Positions 23,301 through 27,848 of a stretch of DNA of 64,000 nt are shown here, in pieces (positions within the stretch are counted from its first letter, which is position 1; each line of letters begins with the position of its first letter). Under the pieces are notes generated by a model. It had not been told where the DNA came from. It worked only from the letters and a program-made list of their open reading frames with translations, and did no database searches. Origin of the DNA: CAZRIE01 sp964600075. GTDB taxonomy: Bacteria; Bacteroidota; Bacteroidia; Flavobacteriales; Flavobacteriaceae. Position numbers and translations under genes: made by a program. The DNA lies in assembly GCA_964600075.1 (NCBI GenBank), contig CAZRIE010000001.1, positions 73,010 through 137,009 of the forward strand. Reading direction: 5' to 3'.

Positions 23301-24528
23301 AACTGAACCGGAGACATTATCGATAATCGATCCGAACGATTTTACAAATGTAAGTTGCTTCGGTGCCAATGACGGAACGATTACGGTCGAGCTAGAAGGT
23401 GGTGTAGCCCCTTACCAATATGCTATTTCACCAAACCTTAATAAGTTCGATGAGGAAAATGTATTTACCGATTTGGAAGGTTCGCCAAGCGGAATCACAT
23501 ATACGGTAATCGCGCAAGACAGCAATGGTTGTTTCATAGAGCTTCAATATACAATTGTCGAACCTGATGTTTTAGACGTTTCTGCAATAGCTCTGCCGGA
23601 GGTCTGCGAGGGGGAAGAAAATGGCTCCATTGAGTTGACAATCGCTGGAGGAACTGCTCCATACAGTACACGATTGAGCAGCGAAACCAATTTCGTACAG
23701 GACAGGACCAACCTATCCAATCTGGCGGCGGGTAGTTACATCATATTTGTAAGAGATGTCATGGGCTGTGAAGAAAACGTATCCCTAACAGTAGATCCAG
23801 GCGTAAATCTCAGTGCCACGGTTGAGCCAGTATATGGCTGTAATGGTGATATTCCCAATAACTATATAAATATTGCTTTGGAGGATACCAGTATCGTAGA
23901 CGAAGTTCTTTACGGTTTGGATTCTACAGATCCGGGCGATATGCAACTGAACCCTTATTTTAGGGATATCGCTCCAGGCACGCACTATATTGCAATCTCG
24001 CATGCAAACGGTTGTGTTACAACCCATGATTTTGAAATCGAAGATTTTGAACCGTTGACCATAACCGTTGACCAGACCAATATCAATGAGATAACGGCGA
24101 CAGTTGCAGGCGGCAAAGAAGCCTATACTATCTTTTTTGGTGATGTGAACAACGGTTCAGACAACACCTATTTTATCAACCGTACGGATACTTATGTCGT
24201 TACCGTGGTCGATGAAAACGGGTGTGAGGCCACTGCTAGCATCGATATGGAATTCATCGATATCGAGATTCCGAACTTCTTTACCCCTAATGGAGATGGT
24301 GAAAACGAGTACTGGAAACCACGGAACGATGAAGGCTTTCCGGAGATACTAACCATCATATTTGATCGTTATGGTAGAGAGGTGTACCGAATAGGCCAGG
24401 GCGATCGCGGATGGGACGGTTTTTACAAGCAAACCGAACTACCCACCGGAGATTACTGGTACACTATAAAACTCAACGGCGAGAATGACGACAGAGAGTT
24501 TGTTGGACACTTTACCCTATATCGATAA
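8347..24528 (+). CDS. sprB: giant SprB-like gliding adhesin, T9SS type B sorted
   Basis: A 5393-residue surface adhesin as assembled. Residues 1-27 form a signal peptide. An N-terminal globular region (about 28-400, with the Ca-binding-like DTNGDGNDD) and a DUF11-like domain (about 405-525, VLEKRVEDIGGN...) follow. Then come dozens of SprB repeats of about 80-100 residues (consensus SCNG--DGTI, GGTPPYTYSID, GTYTVTVTDANGC). A jelly-roll-like insert lies at about 1290-1487. The last ~88 residues (IPNFFTPNGDGENEYW... FDRYGREVYR) are the T9SS type B sorting domain. In F. johnsoniae, SprB moves along the cell surface and drives gliding. The ATG directly abuts the upstream stop. Anomalies: a 100-N gap (15008-15107), a perfect 1826-bp duplication and higher-GC patches. 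True length is probably greater. Confidence 0.92.
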   Translation: MIPIRIPLPKLVLVFGFLLSTFFYGSAQEVAPFAPRLAGGNIEIRGDIIFVGNNILNRATEANPAQANTPYNGTSNNNSLWMEYIDIDGVVDTNGDGNDDTFSSSSAELNIADPSCSQVRYAGLYWAATYPNERSTNGSAQFSGTPRIEDWFNIKFQVPGGTYVDLTADTAADTAGQEDDIIYDGYDPVNINNSFKDSPYICYKNVTDLVRSNTNTNGEYTVANVRATKGRRNGSSSAGWVMVIIYENPNESGKFISTFDGYAGMSGAAGNVDVAVNGFRTLPTPFPVRARIGVGALEGDRRIRNDRFFLKANSNTNFTNLSTGLNPTNNFFNSTITLNGSEVPTRTPYGTNTLGTDLDLFNLNNPTNSVLPNSESGAILRFTSTGDGYGSFLAVFAVEIIEPNIVLEKRVEDIGGNDITDGGVNLGQTLDYVLSFRNLGNDDAVNYSIRDVLPVNTSYVSFDVSGAPGVTASVDLTTNEVTFSIPDNLVEIGDPTYSIRLRVKVAENCFDFVDACSDQIQNLAYSTYQGDINSAVITDDPSVSDFDNCGFVTPGATNFLLDDLSACNFFRTAQLCGDNVVLDAGDGFDSYVWVRDDNNNGQIDGSDTTMNDGDPDSDPSTLLVDDVGVYIVDKIIPDPCKGFTEIITVERFGSTQTNPIVDYFNDVNGDANPTNDIQGEIVQCSIDGDLLPKIFLCGTNDTQLMQVNITDAQSLSWEKLNEASCTAAPDDCANKNLGCAWNQVGTGNNYTADTAGKYRLVINYTNGCFSRFYFDVFQNVLDIQYNRRDIICTRDGRIRITNLGSNYGYQLVDDANSSILIPFSAGQGPRFDFTSGQNGSYRVEVVQLDGSGNPILGACIFSTEPIGIRDRDFQVDIETTPANCNAQGTIKIDVSNVRADYNYVLRRADGTLIDDETAQSDNTHTFSVNPGDYIIETTTRDGCFDTQNVTVARTPDPTLSALTTMNIGCTPGTIELTRTGGQGNPDFLYAIWSKNGTDLYPNITSIPADAYQVVSTFNFGWRDDDGDGTDEYIPGEDGTYEFVIIDANNCFAFSNPVTINDNGTTTIDSITETQPSCSGDSDGALTIIVSGGVAPFQYSIDNGTTYQSTPNFVNLSTGTYTIRVLDDSGCDISQSYDLSEPFPLSASAGVSRDATCDPNGAEVRITNVVGGNGTYQYSFDGGGTYGATTIAVLPPGDYTVIVSDGSCEFPMNVTVEDVPDEPEVTLTPEVSYLCDGNAVVTATPNINTYNYTYALDGVPNSPDPTSNAFPNVLPGTYTVSTNYVSQTPPTPSLLLSEDFGYGATIPNPNTTGYFYEDQLNNTTPSGAPIDNGAFINDYEYAVTSNIERPFGAWWNPEDHTSGNRLTQGRYLVINIGAPSPGQVIYQKSINDIIHNQPISVSLWLANLIRSGNRVAPDLTIELRHPSTNALVTSSNTGAVPENVDWNEYVLSLNPGANSSLNLVILTNESETSGNDVAMDDIAVYQTPEVCELTVETPVTVVAGNVFTANITATSNVSCNGLNDATITIETENFDAVAGFEYSINGGPFVTSTTSPVTTTVPLGAGTHTIEARKADEITCSRTITHTITQPNSLIANANITSALTCTNGGATITASATGGTPTYEYQLEDTAGTPIASYDFAANGTNTIFTALPAGNYIVRVRDNNNCEDVIDTAIPVIAPAVTTFTLTPTACYSGANDASIQVDVTAGNGGYTFSINAGPFTAPAPVTATTHTFANLANGTYTIDVRDAFGCNAVQQNVTIDPQLTVTASAPNITACATDTDIAISAAGGDTNYVYAVVSNGTAVLDGDFATTNPVTVSAAGDYDVHVRDNNGAAGYCSAVYTITIVRDAPIAITATPTAASCFGGSDGAISIVVNSGGNAPFTYSIDNGATYVTGNSFPNLIAGTYPVRVRDANNCESVPEDTIVAEPAQLMAEATITQVYTCLVDAEITVGNVTPTSGGSGDYQYSINGGAWTASTTGGQTFTNLTDDTYSIRVRDANATSCEITLADVIIIPLPTEPALSTSVAYNCDGSGNITVTPFDATYTYILDGALPGQTGAGADLFNNVAVGSHTVTVNYGSDCTVDINVIVANGNTFEASITAFENLGCNADSTGTITIDADNYGAGGYEYSLNGAAFVGPFSAPEQLTGLAAQAHTITVRDVDDPIAGCTVALNQTLNEPTLVVATGSITEQFTCNNTGATITASATGGTPTYEYQLEDTXXXXXXXXXXXXXXXXXXXXXXXXXXXXXXXXXXANLANGTYTIDVRDAFGCPAVQQNVTIDPQLTAVVDVVDISSCTNGSITVNASGGDSNYTYAYVTTGTSVTAVDFVASITFSVTPGNDGDYDVYVWDNNAVDPHCEYMETVTVGPATPITFTSTPTDPLCYNGVGSIEVTISSGDNPYTIQIIDLDNGGASDQTDTNVIATTQSYYNLSSGNYTIIVTDLYSCSVTDTPVNIANPDELTGDVIGVTPATCTGDPNDFGFQFIPYTTTLGTVEFSADGGATWIGDNSTPGTSDRFTGYTSGQTVYPSMRTVSGGVTVCQTDLPAFIIPYPLDDLDITVLAIVVNCNELQVTVQGGQGTPDYEYTYSEDPANFNPATPIHPWTTPAKGLLDPHTFAGLVPGRSYVFYVRDNVGCVRQSNVNVNDLITVPLEITTASEPSCAAASDGSIIFTVTDNTAPFGNEFRWTVYDVSGGTPVAVAYSGGGGAAINQPYTSPQDVTINSLPAGNYFIDVIEVDGGVDSCRGASENLLLDELNPITANLNKLRDISCNTPGLISIENISGGGGMFTYTVTGPAPFATITATPDNPVEIPANSPAGNYNVTITDQFGCFADLGPINLNLTPNPTIDSMVVDNCASPTSLTINATSTAAQILYSIDGGVNYVDNSGVFNNVTPGNYNVAIIDSNGCTDTDTVDVYPVLEVNVSLTKLLDCTATPDAQIIMEVTFGSGNYDYQITNGAGIVISKAALPSNPYVFNATVAEDYVITIYDNNTSGPECTRVFPVTVPVIVTPVFTEAHIDITCNGASDGTITLTETDNGINPLTYSISPAAGSFNGATNTFEDLPAATYTVTGTGTNGCTFDIAGIVIGEPVAMAVTLDPIVDFACTIGNNPNNASISVASVSGGSSTYVRYEFINDQGTPATGDDVTVQDGTNTVYTETNTIGGTYIINVYDDNGCTGTTTATILPFVEITDPSVTIDNSVTCNPGNDAQVSIGITLNPVTGTPNIEYSVVGTDNAYSSLNQVSNVFGSLGIGNYEVTVTNTDTGCLVQTAFEIEDPNTFEIDATTVDVVCFGDDGSVSFTINDPVSPYTNGFTWQIYNSQGTAAIGDDVLIVGANGVSANVGPTVPFAIGAGEYRVEVTQDSDPSCVSSEPFTIAGPNSLITANTNVDPITCVGNDGVIEIIDVLGGWGGYDYYVGIVAPASAASFVTGPRFDNLAPGTYQAWVIDQNGCQREVQNAIVLADPTPINASIQINQPNCTNFEGEIEVTAGITGGQGSNYTYQLIKNGTPTGAPQNTRVFTGLDNGSYQVQVTDQWTCTFTTTAEILYEPIVPLATVVKTIDCSATPGGEITIIQNGGSGNFDYSVTYPDGFTVVLNSTGIFNGMDQVGDYLFTVTDQTVGHACSTTITQRLEPAVTPVFTEAHIDITCNGASDGTITLTETDNGINPLTYSISPAAGSFNGATNTFEDLPAATYTVTGTGTNGCTFDIAGIVIGEPVAMAVTLDPIVDFACTIGNNPNNASISVASVSGGSSTYVRYEFINDQGTPATGDDVTVQDGTNTVYTETNTIGGTYIINVYDDNGCTGTTTATILPFVEITDPSVTIDNSVTCNPGNDAQVSIGITLNPVTGTPNIEYSVVGTDNAYSSLNQVSNVFGSLGIGNYEVTVTNTDTGCLVQTAFEIEDPNTFEIDATTVDVVCFGDDGSVSFTINDPVSPYTNGFTWQIYNSQGTAAIGDDVLIVGANGVSANVGPTVPFAIGAGEYRVEVTQDSDPSCVSSEPFTIAGPNSLITANTNVDPITCVGNDGVIEIIDVLGGWGGYDYYVGIVAPASAASFVTGPRFDNLAPGTYQAWVIDQNGCQREVQNAIVLADPTPINASIQINQPNCTNFEGEIEVTAGITGGQGSNYTYQLIKNGTPTGAPQNTRVFTGLDNGSYQVQVTDQWTCTFTTTAEILYEPIVPLATVVKTIDCSATPGGEITIIQNGGSGNFDYSVTYPDGFTVVLNSTGIFNGMDQVGDYLFTVTDQDAAQGCPTDITQRLEDAVLPILNVDTLTDVTCNGADDGTISMSVTDNGVGPYTFMIILGPGSSATFPIAATSSNATSAVFNSLEGSIAGITYTIEARGANNCVVTTDVTITESDIITVNPIDIVQYGCTNGNNTNNANISFVNASGGTNTFVRYVFIRDGSVVQDGPNTAYFETDGAGGDYEIRVYDDAGCSALSTTETVLPFVEINGPTVTTTQDAACAPLNNAQIEVGVTVTPSGPTPNLEYTVTGINVAYSQTTTSTNNPETFTALEFGNYRVSITNLDTGCVIETVHTIDDPDVIEVIATKLTDEECLNNGVDDGSFSIAINDYTGNYAYQVYDINDNPIVGAGFSGTGNTVAALPPITNLPGGVYYLRVTATDAPLCEDDSNVITVLAPSAPITATIREESSVSCSNDQGRILIDPTGGEGPYTIVLDDTTSQTYTETNVEAFIFEGLSAGSFHVTITDAFGCVLSDNIDLIRPDDIVATIADTPLTCFDENTASVTASINARNVTPVYQYRLNRYNDLAGSSLLQTSALQNVNAFNGLAAGFYSITVTDDVSCSDETSIVEIVNPTEVEAQLIRTSPLTCVTGVEFELSATGGTGTYEYSIDDATWVSMTGNSVNLPLSGIMSAGIYSYYVRDAINLCTAALSNSIEEDVIEPLTLIVDSSAAVINCNGENTAVIYAEADGGLGNYMYELFTDAALTNSVTGAAQNNGEFSGLSEGTYYVNVTSDDCTAPAEEVIITEPETLSIIDPNDFTNVSCFGANDGTITVELEGGVAPYQYAISPNLNKFDEENVFTDLEGSPSGITYTVIAQDSNGCFIELQYTIVEPDVLDVSAIALPEVCEGEENGSIELTIAGGTAPYSTRLSSETNFVQDRTNLSNLAAGSYIIFVRDVMGCEENVSLTVDPGVNLSATVEPVYGCNGDIPNNYINIALEDTSIVDEVLYGLDSTDPGDMQLNPYFRDIAPGTHYIAISHANGCVTTHDFEIEDFEPLTITVDQTNINEITATVAGGKEAYTIFFGDVNNGSDNTYFINRTDTYVVTVVDENGCEATASIDMEFIDIEIPNFFTPNGDGENEYWKPRNDEGFPEILTIIFDRYGREVYRIGQGDRGWDGFYKQTELPTGDYWYTIKLNGENDDREFVGHFTLYR
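15008..15107. other. assembly gap (100 N) inside sprB
   Basis: Exactly 100 N, a scaffolding placeholder. The 55 bp before it (14953-15007) are identical to 13183-13237, and the 55 bp after it (15108-15162) are identical to 13548-13602. In that earlier copy the two blocks are 310 bp apart, and 310 and 100 leave the same remainder modulo 3, so the reading frame is preserved either way. Confidence 0.97.
17371..19196 (+). repeat. 1826-bp perfect direct repeat, copy 1 (inside sprB)
   Basis: This stretch recurs identically at 19249-21074, with a period of 1878 bp (626 codons). I checked both ends base by base and spot-checked the interior, where all six reading frames give identical translations. 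It encodes about 609 residues (3009-3617) spanning roughly seven SprB repeats. It begins at GTTACCCCAGTATTT and ends at ACCGTGACCGATCA. Confidence 0.95.
19249..21074 (+). repeat. 1826-bp perfect direct repeat, copy 2 (inside sprB)
   Basis: Second copy of 17371-19196. A 52-bp spacer (19197-19248) separates the copies and differs from the 52 bp that follow this copy, so the joint units are 1878 bp long with only their last 52 bp diverged. It encodes residues about 3635-4243. Confidence 0.95.
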
Positions 24529-24547
24529 AAACTTAACCTACAGTACC

Positions 24548-25501
24548 ATGCGCAAATTCATATTGACCTTGCTGCTCTTATCGAGCGCGATTGCATCTAA
24601 AGGTCAGGAGCTCAACTCGCCCCAACTGTCACAATACTTGGCAGACAACCCGTTCGTTTTGTCGCCGGTCTATGCAGGTATTGGAGACCATGTGAAAATA
24701 AGGCTTAACGGCCTCACCCAGTGGGTTGGAATCAAAGATGCGCCGCAAACACAGTCATTGGCCGCCGATATGCGCTTGGGCGAAAAGTCGGGCGTTGGTA
24801 TATTTTTATACAATGATAAAAATGGATACACAAAACAACAAGGTGCCCGAATGTCTTTTGCGCACCATTTGACATTAGATCGTTACGACGACGAGTTTTT
24901 ATCTTTCGGTATTTCCTATAATTTCAATCAGTTCAGAATAGATATTGATGAGTTTATAGATGCCAACCTCGACCCAGGTGTTATCAATAACCGTCAGACC
25001 ACTAACCACAACTTTGATGTCGGAGCTATGTATCGCTATGGAAAGTTTTACTTAAGTGCGAACGCCTCTAACCTATTGGCCAAAGATCCTCAGAACCTAA
25101 CATTCGATCCCGACGAACCTAACGCGTTAAGAAACTACTATGTATATACCGGATATCGTTATCGCAAAAACAAAAATACCAACCTCGAAATAGAACCATC
25201 GTTATTGTTTAAGATATTCGAAAGTGACGGGCGGTCTGAAACAGATTTGAACCTAAAGTTCAGGTGGTACGATTTTGAAGATTATTATTATGTGGGAGTA
25301 AACTATCGGTTCTTGAACGACCAGATCGGCGACCCATTATATATTGCACCCTTTGCCGGTCTGAAAAAAAACAATTTCTATTTTGGATACTCCTACCAGA
25401 TTATTCTGAATGAAATTATCACTTACAGTACGGGTACCCATGTGGTTACTATCGGCGTAGACCTATTCCAAGGGCTTAGTAATTGTCGTTGCACCTATTA
25501 A
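24548..25501 (+). CDS. sprF: PorP/SprF family T9SS outer-membrane protein
   Basis: A 317-residue outer-membrane barrel protein. The ATG at 24548 is chosen because it starts a clean signal peptide (MRKFILTLLLLSSAIASKGQ); the in-frame ATG at 24485 lies inside sprB and would bury it. The mature N-terminus (SPQLSQYLADNPFVLSPVYAG) is the PorP/SprF signature. The remainder is alternating beta-strand sequence rich in YxxGxxY turns, ending in an aromatic strand and NCRCTY. SprF in F. johnsoniae is needed to place SprB on the surface, and this gene follows sprB by 19 bp in the same operon. It is shorter and simpler than the SPOR-fused paralogue at 6298. Confidence 0.9.
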   Translation: MRKFILTLLLLSSAIASKGQELNSPQLSQYLADNPFVLSPVYAGIGDHVKIRLNGLTQWVGIKDAPQTQSLAADMRLGEKSGVGIFLYNDKNGYTKQQGARMSFAHHLTLDRYDDEFLSFGISYNFNQFRIDIDEFIDANLDPGVINNRQTTNHNFDVGAMYRYGKFYLSANASNLLAKDPQNLTFDPDEPNALRNYYVYTGYRYRKNKNTNLEIEPSLLFKIFESDGRSETDLNLKFRWYDFEDYYYVGVNYRFLNDQIGDPLYIAPFAGLKKNNFYFGYSYQIILNEIITYSTGTHVVTIGVDLFQGLSNCRCTY

Positions 25502-25567
25502 ACAGCTGTTCGATTAAACGGTATAGGCTAAATAATCTTCTCAAATAAACTTTAAAACTTACTACGC

Positions 25568-25595
25568 TCTTTTCTCAGAGGATTGCCATAAGTTT
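25568..25595 (+). promoter_or_regulatory. putative Bacteroidota-type promoter of folB
   Basis: TAAGTTTG at 25588-25595 matches the Bacteroidota -7 box TAnnTTTG, with a T-rich -33 region (CTCTTTTC) about 20 bp upstream. It lies 18 bp before the folB TTG start, so the leader would be very short. Confidence 0.5.
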
Positions 25596-25613
25596 GTACA
25601 AACATTTATTGTC

Positions 25614-25976
25614 TTGGGAAAAGTAAAAGTTGACAATATTCGGGTATATGCCCACCATGGCTGTTTGAAGGAAGAGACCGCCATCGGAAGTGAATACCGC
25701 GTTGATGTTTCGGTAAACGCCAATCTATCAAAAGCCTCTCTCTCCGATCGATTATCCGATACCGTAGACTATGTTCACATCAACCATATCGTAAAGGAGG
25801 AAATGAATACGCCCTCCAAGTTACTCGAACATGTAGGAAAACGTATCGTCGCGCGAATTTTTGATGAAATAGCAATCATCAACAAGGCTCAGGTTTCGGT
25901 TTCCAAAATCAATCCGCCCATTGGGGGTGACGTGGAAAAAGTCACGGTCGTGCTTAAAGAAAAAAGAAGGTTTTAA
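25614..25976 (+). CDS. folB: dihydroneopterin aldolase
   Basis: A 120-residue FolB, the usual length. It converts 7,8-dihydroneopterin to 6-hydroxymethyl-dihydropterin plus glycolaldehyde in folate synthesis. Family features are VKVDNIRVYAHHGCLKEE near the N-terminus (with the catalytic-region Glu), SDTVDY at about 43-48, and a C-terminal INPPIGGDVEKVTV block. The start is TTG; no in-frame ATG exists before the conserved N-terminus. Its position just ahead of tRNA-Cys and near glnS fits a familiar flavobacterial neighbourhood, here separated by the gliding operon. Confidence 0.92.
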   Translation: MGKVKVDNIRVYAHHGCLKEETAIGSEYRVDVSVNANLSKASLSDRLSDTVDYVHINHIVKEEMNTPSKLLEHVGKRIVARIFDEIAIINKAQVSVSKINPPIGGDVEKVTVVLKEKRRF

Positions 25977-26000
25977 ATTTTTCAATATCTAAAAACAACC

Positions 26001-26008
26001 TACCTTTG
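26001..26008 (+). promoter_or_regulatory. -7 box of the tRNA-Cys promoter
   Basis: TACCTTTG fits TAnnTTTG exactly and lies 11 bp before the first base of the mature tRNA, with a T-rich segment (TTTTTC) at about -33. The spacing fits transcription starting just upstream of the tRNA. Confidence 0.6.
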
Positions 26009-26019
26009 CAGTTGAAAAT

Positions 26020-26090
26020 GGCATCGTGGCCGAGTGGCTAGGCGCAGCTCTGCAAAAGCTTGTACAACGGTTCGAATCCGTTCGATGCCT
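26020..26090 (+). tRNA. tRNA-Cys (anticodon GCA)
   Basis: A 71-nt cloverleaf. The 7-bp acceptor stem GGCATCG/CGATGCC is followed by a U discriminator, as expected for tRNA-Cys. The anticodon loop CTGCAAA gives GCA. The T stem AACGG/CCGTT closes a TTCGAAT loop. The D-arm has the usual GGC. The outermost anticodon-stem pair is a mismatch (C-U). CCA is not encoded. Confidence 0.93.
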
Positions 26091-26095
26091 CAACT

Positions 26096-26128
26096 AAAAC
26101 CTTCGTGAATACGAGGGTTTTTTGTTTT
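26096..26128 (+). terminator. intrinsic terminator after tRNA-Cys
   Basis: A 10-bp stem (AAAACCTTCG with CGAGGGTTTT, one G-T pair) is followed by a T-rich tract, five bases downstream of the tRNA. Confidence 0.8.
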
Positions 26129-26323
26129 GTATATATTACGTAATGGTAATCCCCGATGTTTAGGCGCGCTCGATACCTCCAACACTTCAGGTAATGGGGT
26201 TTTTTACTTTTTAAGGATACGGTATCTACCTCCACCGGAAATTTCAGGACTAGACGATGTAGAATTGTAAGCCAATTTCCACGAGGATAAGGTCTTTAAA
26301 TCAGGAAATTGTAGAAGTATCCG

Positions 26324-27010
26324 TCATGACGGAGAATTGAAATGGCCTAGTTCAATGCGCTCAATACCCTCTTCAATATTAAACTTGTCTTTTGGCAAAA
26401 ATCCCTTTATAATTAGTACAATACCGCAAATAATAAGAATAATTCCAAGTCCTTTTTTGATGAGGTGTATTCTTTCTGGAGTCAATTTTCGCTTTAATTG
26501 TTTGGCAAGAAGGATTTTAAAAACATCAGTAACGAAATAGGCGCCCATCATTCCTGAAAAAAAGATGACAATTCTTTTTGGGTCATTATCAAGGCTAGGG
26601 CCAACTACAATAATAATTCCAAGCCAAAAAACAAGAACACCAATGTTAATAAAATTAAGTAAGAACCCTTTCACAAAAAGACTTAAGTAATCACTTTTGC
26701 TTGCCCTTAAATTTGGATCTAATTTCTGAGGTGGTTTTTTTAAGAAAGTAGTAATACCATAGACCAAAAGAATAACACCGCCAAATACATAAAGACCAGG
26801 CTGATTACTTAGGTTTTCCAAAAGCTGAAAACTACTAAAATAGGCAATTGTTAAAAAAATAGCATCGGCAATGATTACACCAAAATCAAAAACCAATGCG
26901 GCTCGAAAACCTTTTATAGCACTGGTTTGTAAAAGCACAAAAAAAACAGGCCCAATCATAAAGCTTAATAAAAAGCCCAATGGAATCGCTGCCTGTATAT
27001 CGTCAATCAT
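26324..27010 (-). CDS. LysE family translocator
   Basis: A 228-residue inner-membrane exporter of the LysE/RhtB family, which exports amino acids or related small molecules. The N-terminal GFLLSFMIGPVFFVLLQTSA block is the family signature. Six hydrophobic segments can be traced: about 9-31, 36-58, 68-88, 110-135, 145-165 and 185-205. The Lys/Asp-rich central loop (about 90-105) is typical. The substrate cannot be told from sequence. The downstream region 26129-26323 has no credible gene. Confidence 0.87.
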   Translation of the reverse strand: MIDDIQAAIPLGFLLSFMIGPVFFVLLQTSAIKGFRAALVFDFGVIIADAIFLTIAYFSSFQLLENLSNQPGLYVFGGVILLVYGITTFLKKPPQKLDPNLRASKSDYLSLFVKGFLLNFINIGVLVFWLGIIIVVGPSLDNDPKRIVIFFSGMMGAYFVTDVFKILLAKQLKRKLTPERIHLIKKGLGIILIICGIVLIIKGFLPKDKFNIEEGIERIELGHFNSPS

Positions 27011-27109
27011 TTTGTTAATGGTTAATAGCTATTCGGAAAAGCATCCTATTAACTCGTCTAATCTAAAATTTATATTAAAAACCTATTCCTCTAATAATCC
27101 ATTTTCTGA

Positions 27110-27790
27110 TTACATTCTTGTAACCTTGCCTCCGAAAACGGTTTTTTCATCCATCTTAGTTGGGTCTCCATAGACCAATACTTCCCCACCTGCCTTGACC
27201 GTAGCCTTTACATAATCCGAAGCATAAATTTCAGCGCTGGATCCCGCATTTACATTGACCGTTGAAAATTTGGTCTTTAGCTCCTTACCCTTATAGATAC
27301 CTCCGGTATTAATGGCAACATCTTGCAAGTCTGAAGTGCCCGAGGTTTTAATTACACCACCAGTTACCGTTTTTATTAATAACTGTTCAACTTCGGTATT
27401 GATGTCGAGTTCACCCCCTTCTTGCGCTTTTAGCTCCAGTACATCTTGTTTGATCGTTTCTTTAGAAGAAATTCTAGCGTCTTCGTTAACATCTATGACA
27501 ACAAGTTTCTCGGTATAATATAAGTCGACGAAAGTGCGATAACCACTAAATATCTTATCGATTTGCATGCGTATTTTCAATACGCCGCTATTATTTACAA
27601 TAGCGACTTTTTGAATGTTAGCGCCTGTAATGACCGCTTTGTTAACTTCGGACTTTATAAGGTTTACCGAAATACCATCAAAAGCCTTCACTTCTGTGAA
27701 CTTGGTAAGGTCTTGGCTCATCTTTGAGTCTTGGGCCCATAGTATTTGAAACCCAAGAAAAACAACGGCAAGCAACACGAACTGTTTCAT
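27110..27790 (-). CDS. head-GIN domain protein (DUF2807), exported
   Basis: A 226-residue secreted/periplasmic protein. The ATG at 27790 is preferred because it begins a standard signal peptide (MKQFVLLAVVFLGFQILWAQ); a longer frame reaching 27883 overlaps the rnr end. After the signal comes the head-GIN/DUF2807 beta-helix: a hydrophobic FDGISVNLIKS opening, then stacked strands with A(S/K)GG-like turns (TVTGGVIKTSGTSDLQDV, VKAGGEVLVYGDP). The family is common in Bacteroidota and has no settled role; a putative adhesive or auto-transport function is only speculation. Confidence 0.85.
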   Translation of the reverse strand: MKQFVLLAVVFLGFQILWAQDSKMSQDLTKFTEVKAFDGISVNLIKSEVNKAVITGANIQKVAIVNNSGVLKIRMQIDKIFSGYRTFVDLYYTEKLVVIDVNEDARISSKETIKQDVLELKAQEGGELDINTEVEQLLIKTVTGGVIKTSGTSDLQDVAINTGGIYKGKELKTKFSTVNVNAGSSAEIYASDYVKATVKAGGEVLVYGDPTKMDEKTVFGGKVTRM

Positions 27791-27848
27791 GATATACCTT
27801 TTAGGTTGACTTGTTATTCTATAAACAAAATCTATTCCAAAAAATTGC

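Noticed and set aside
24485..24547. Longer N-terminus of sprF
   Set aside because: It lies inside the sprB frame and hides the signal peptide that starts at 24548.
26038..26235. 65-codon minus-strand frame overlapping tRNA-Cys
   Set aside because: It covers the tRNA and its terminator and has no family resemblance.
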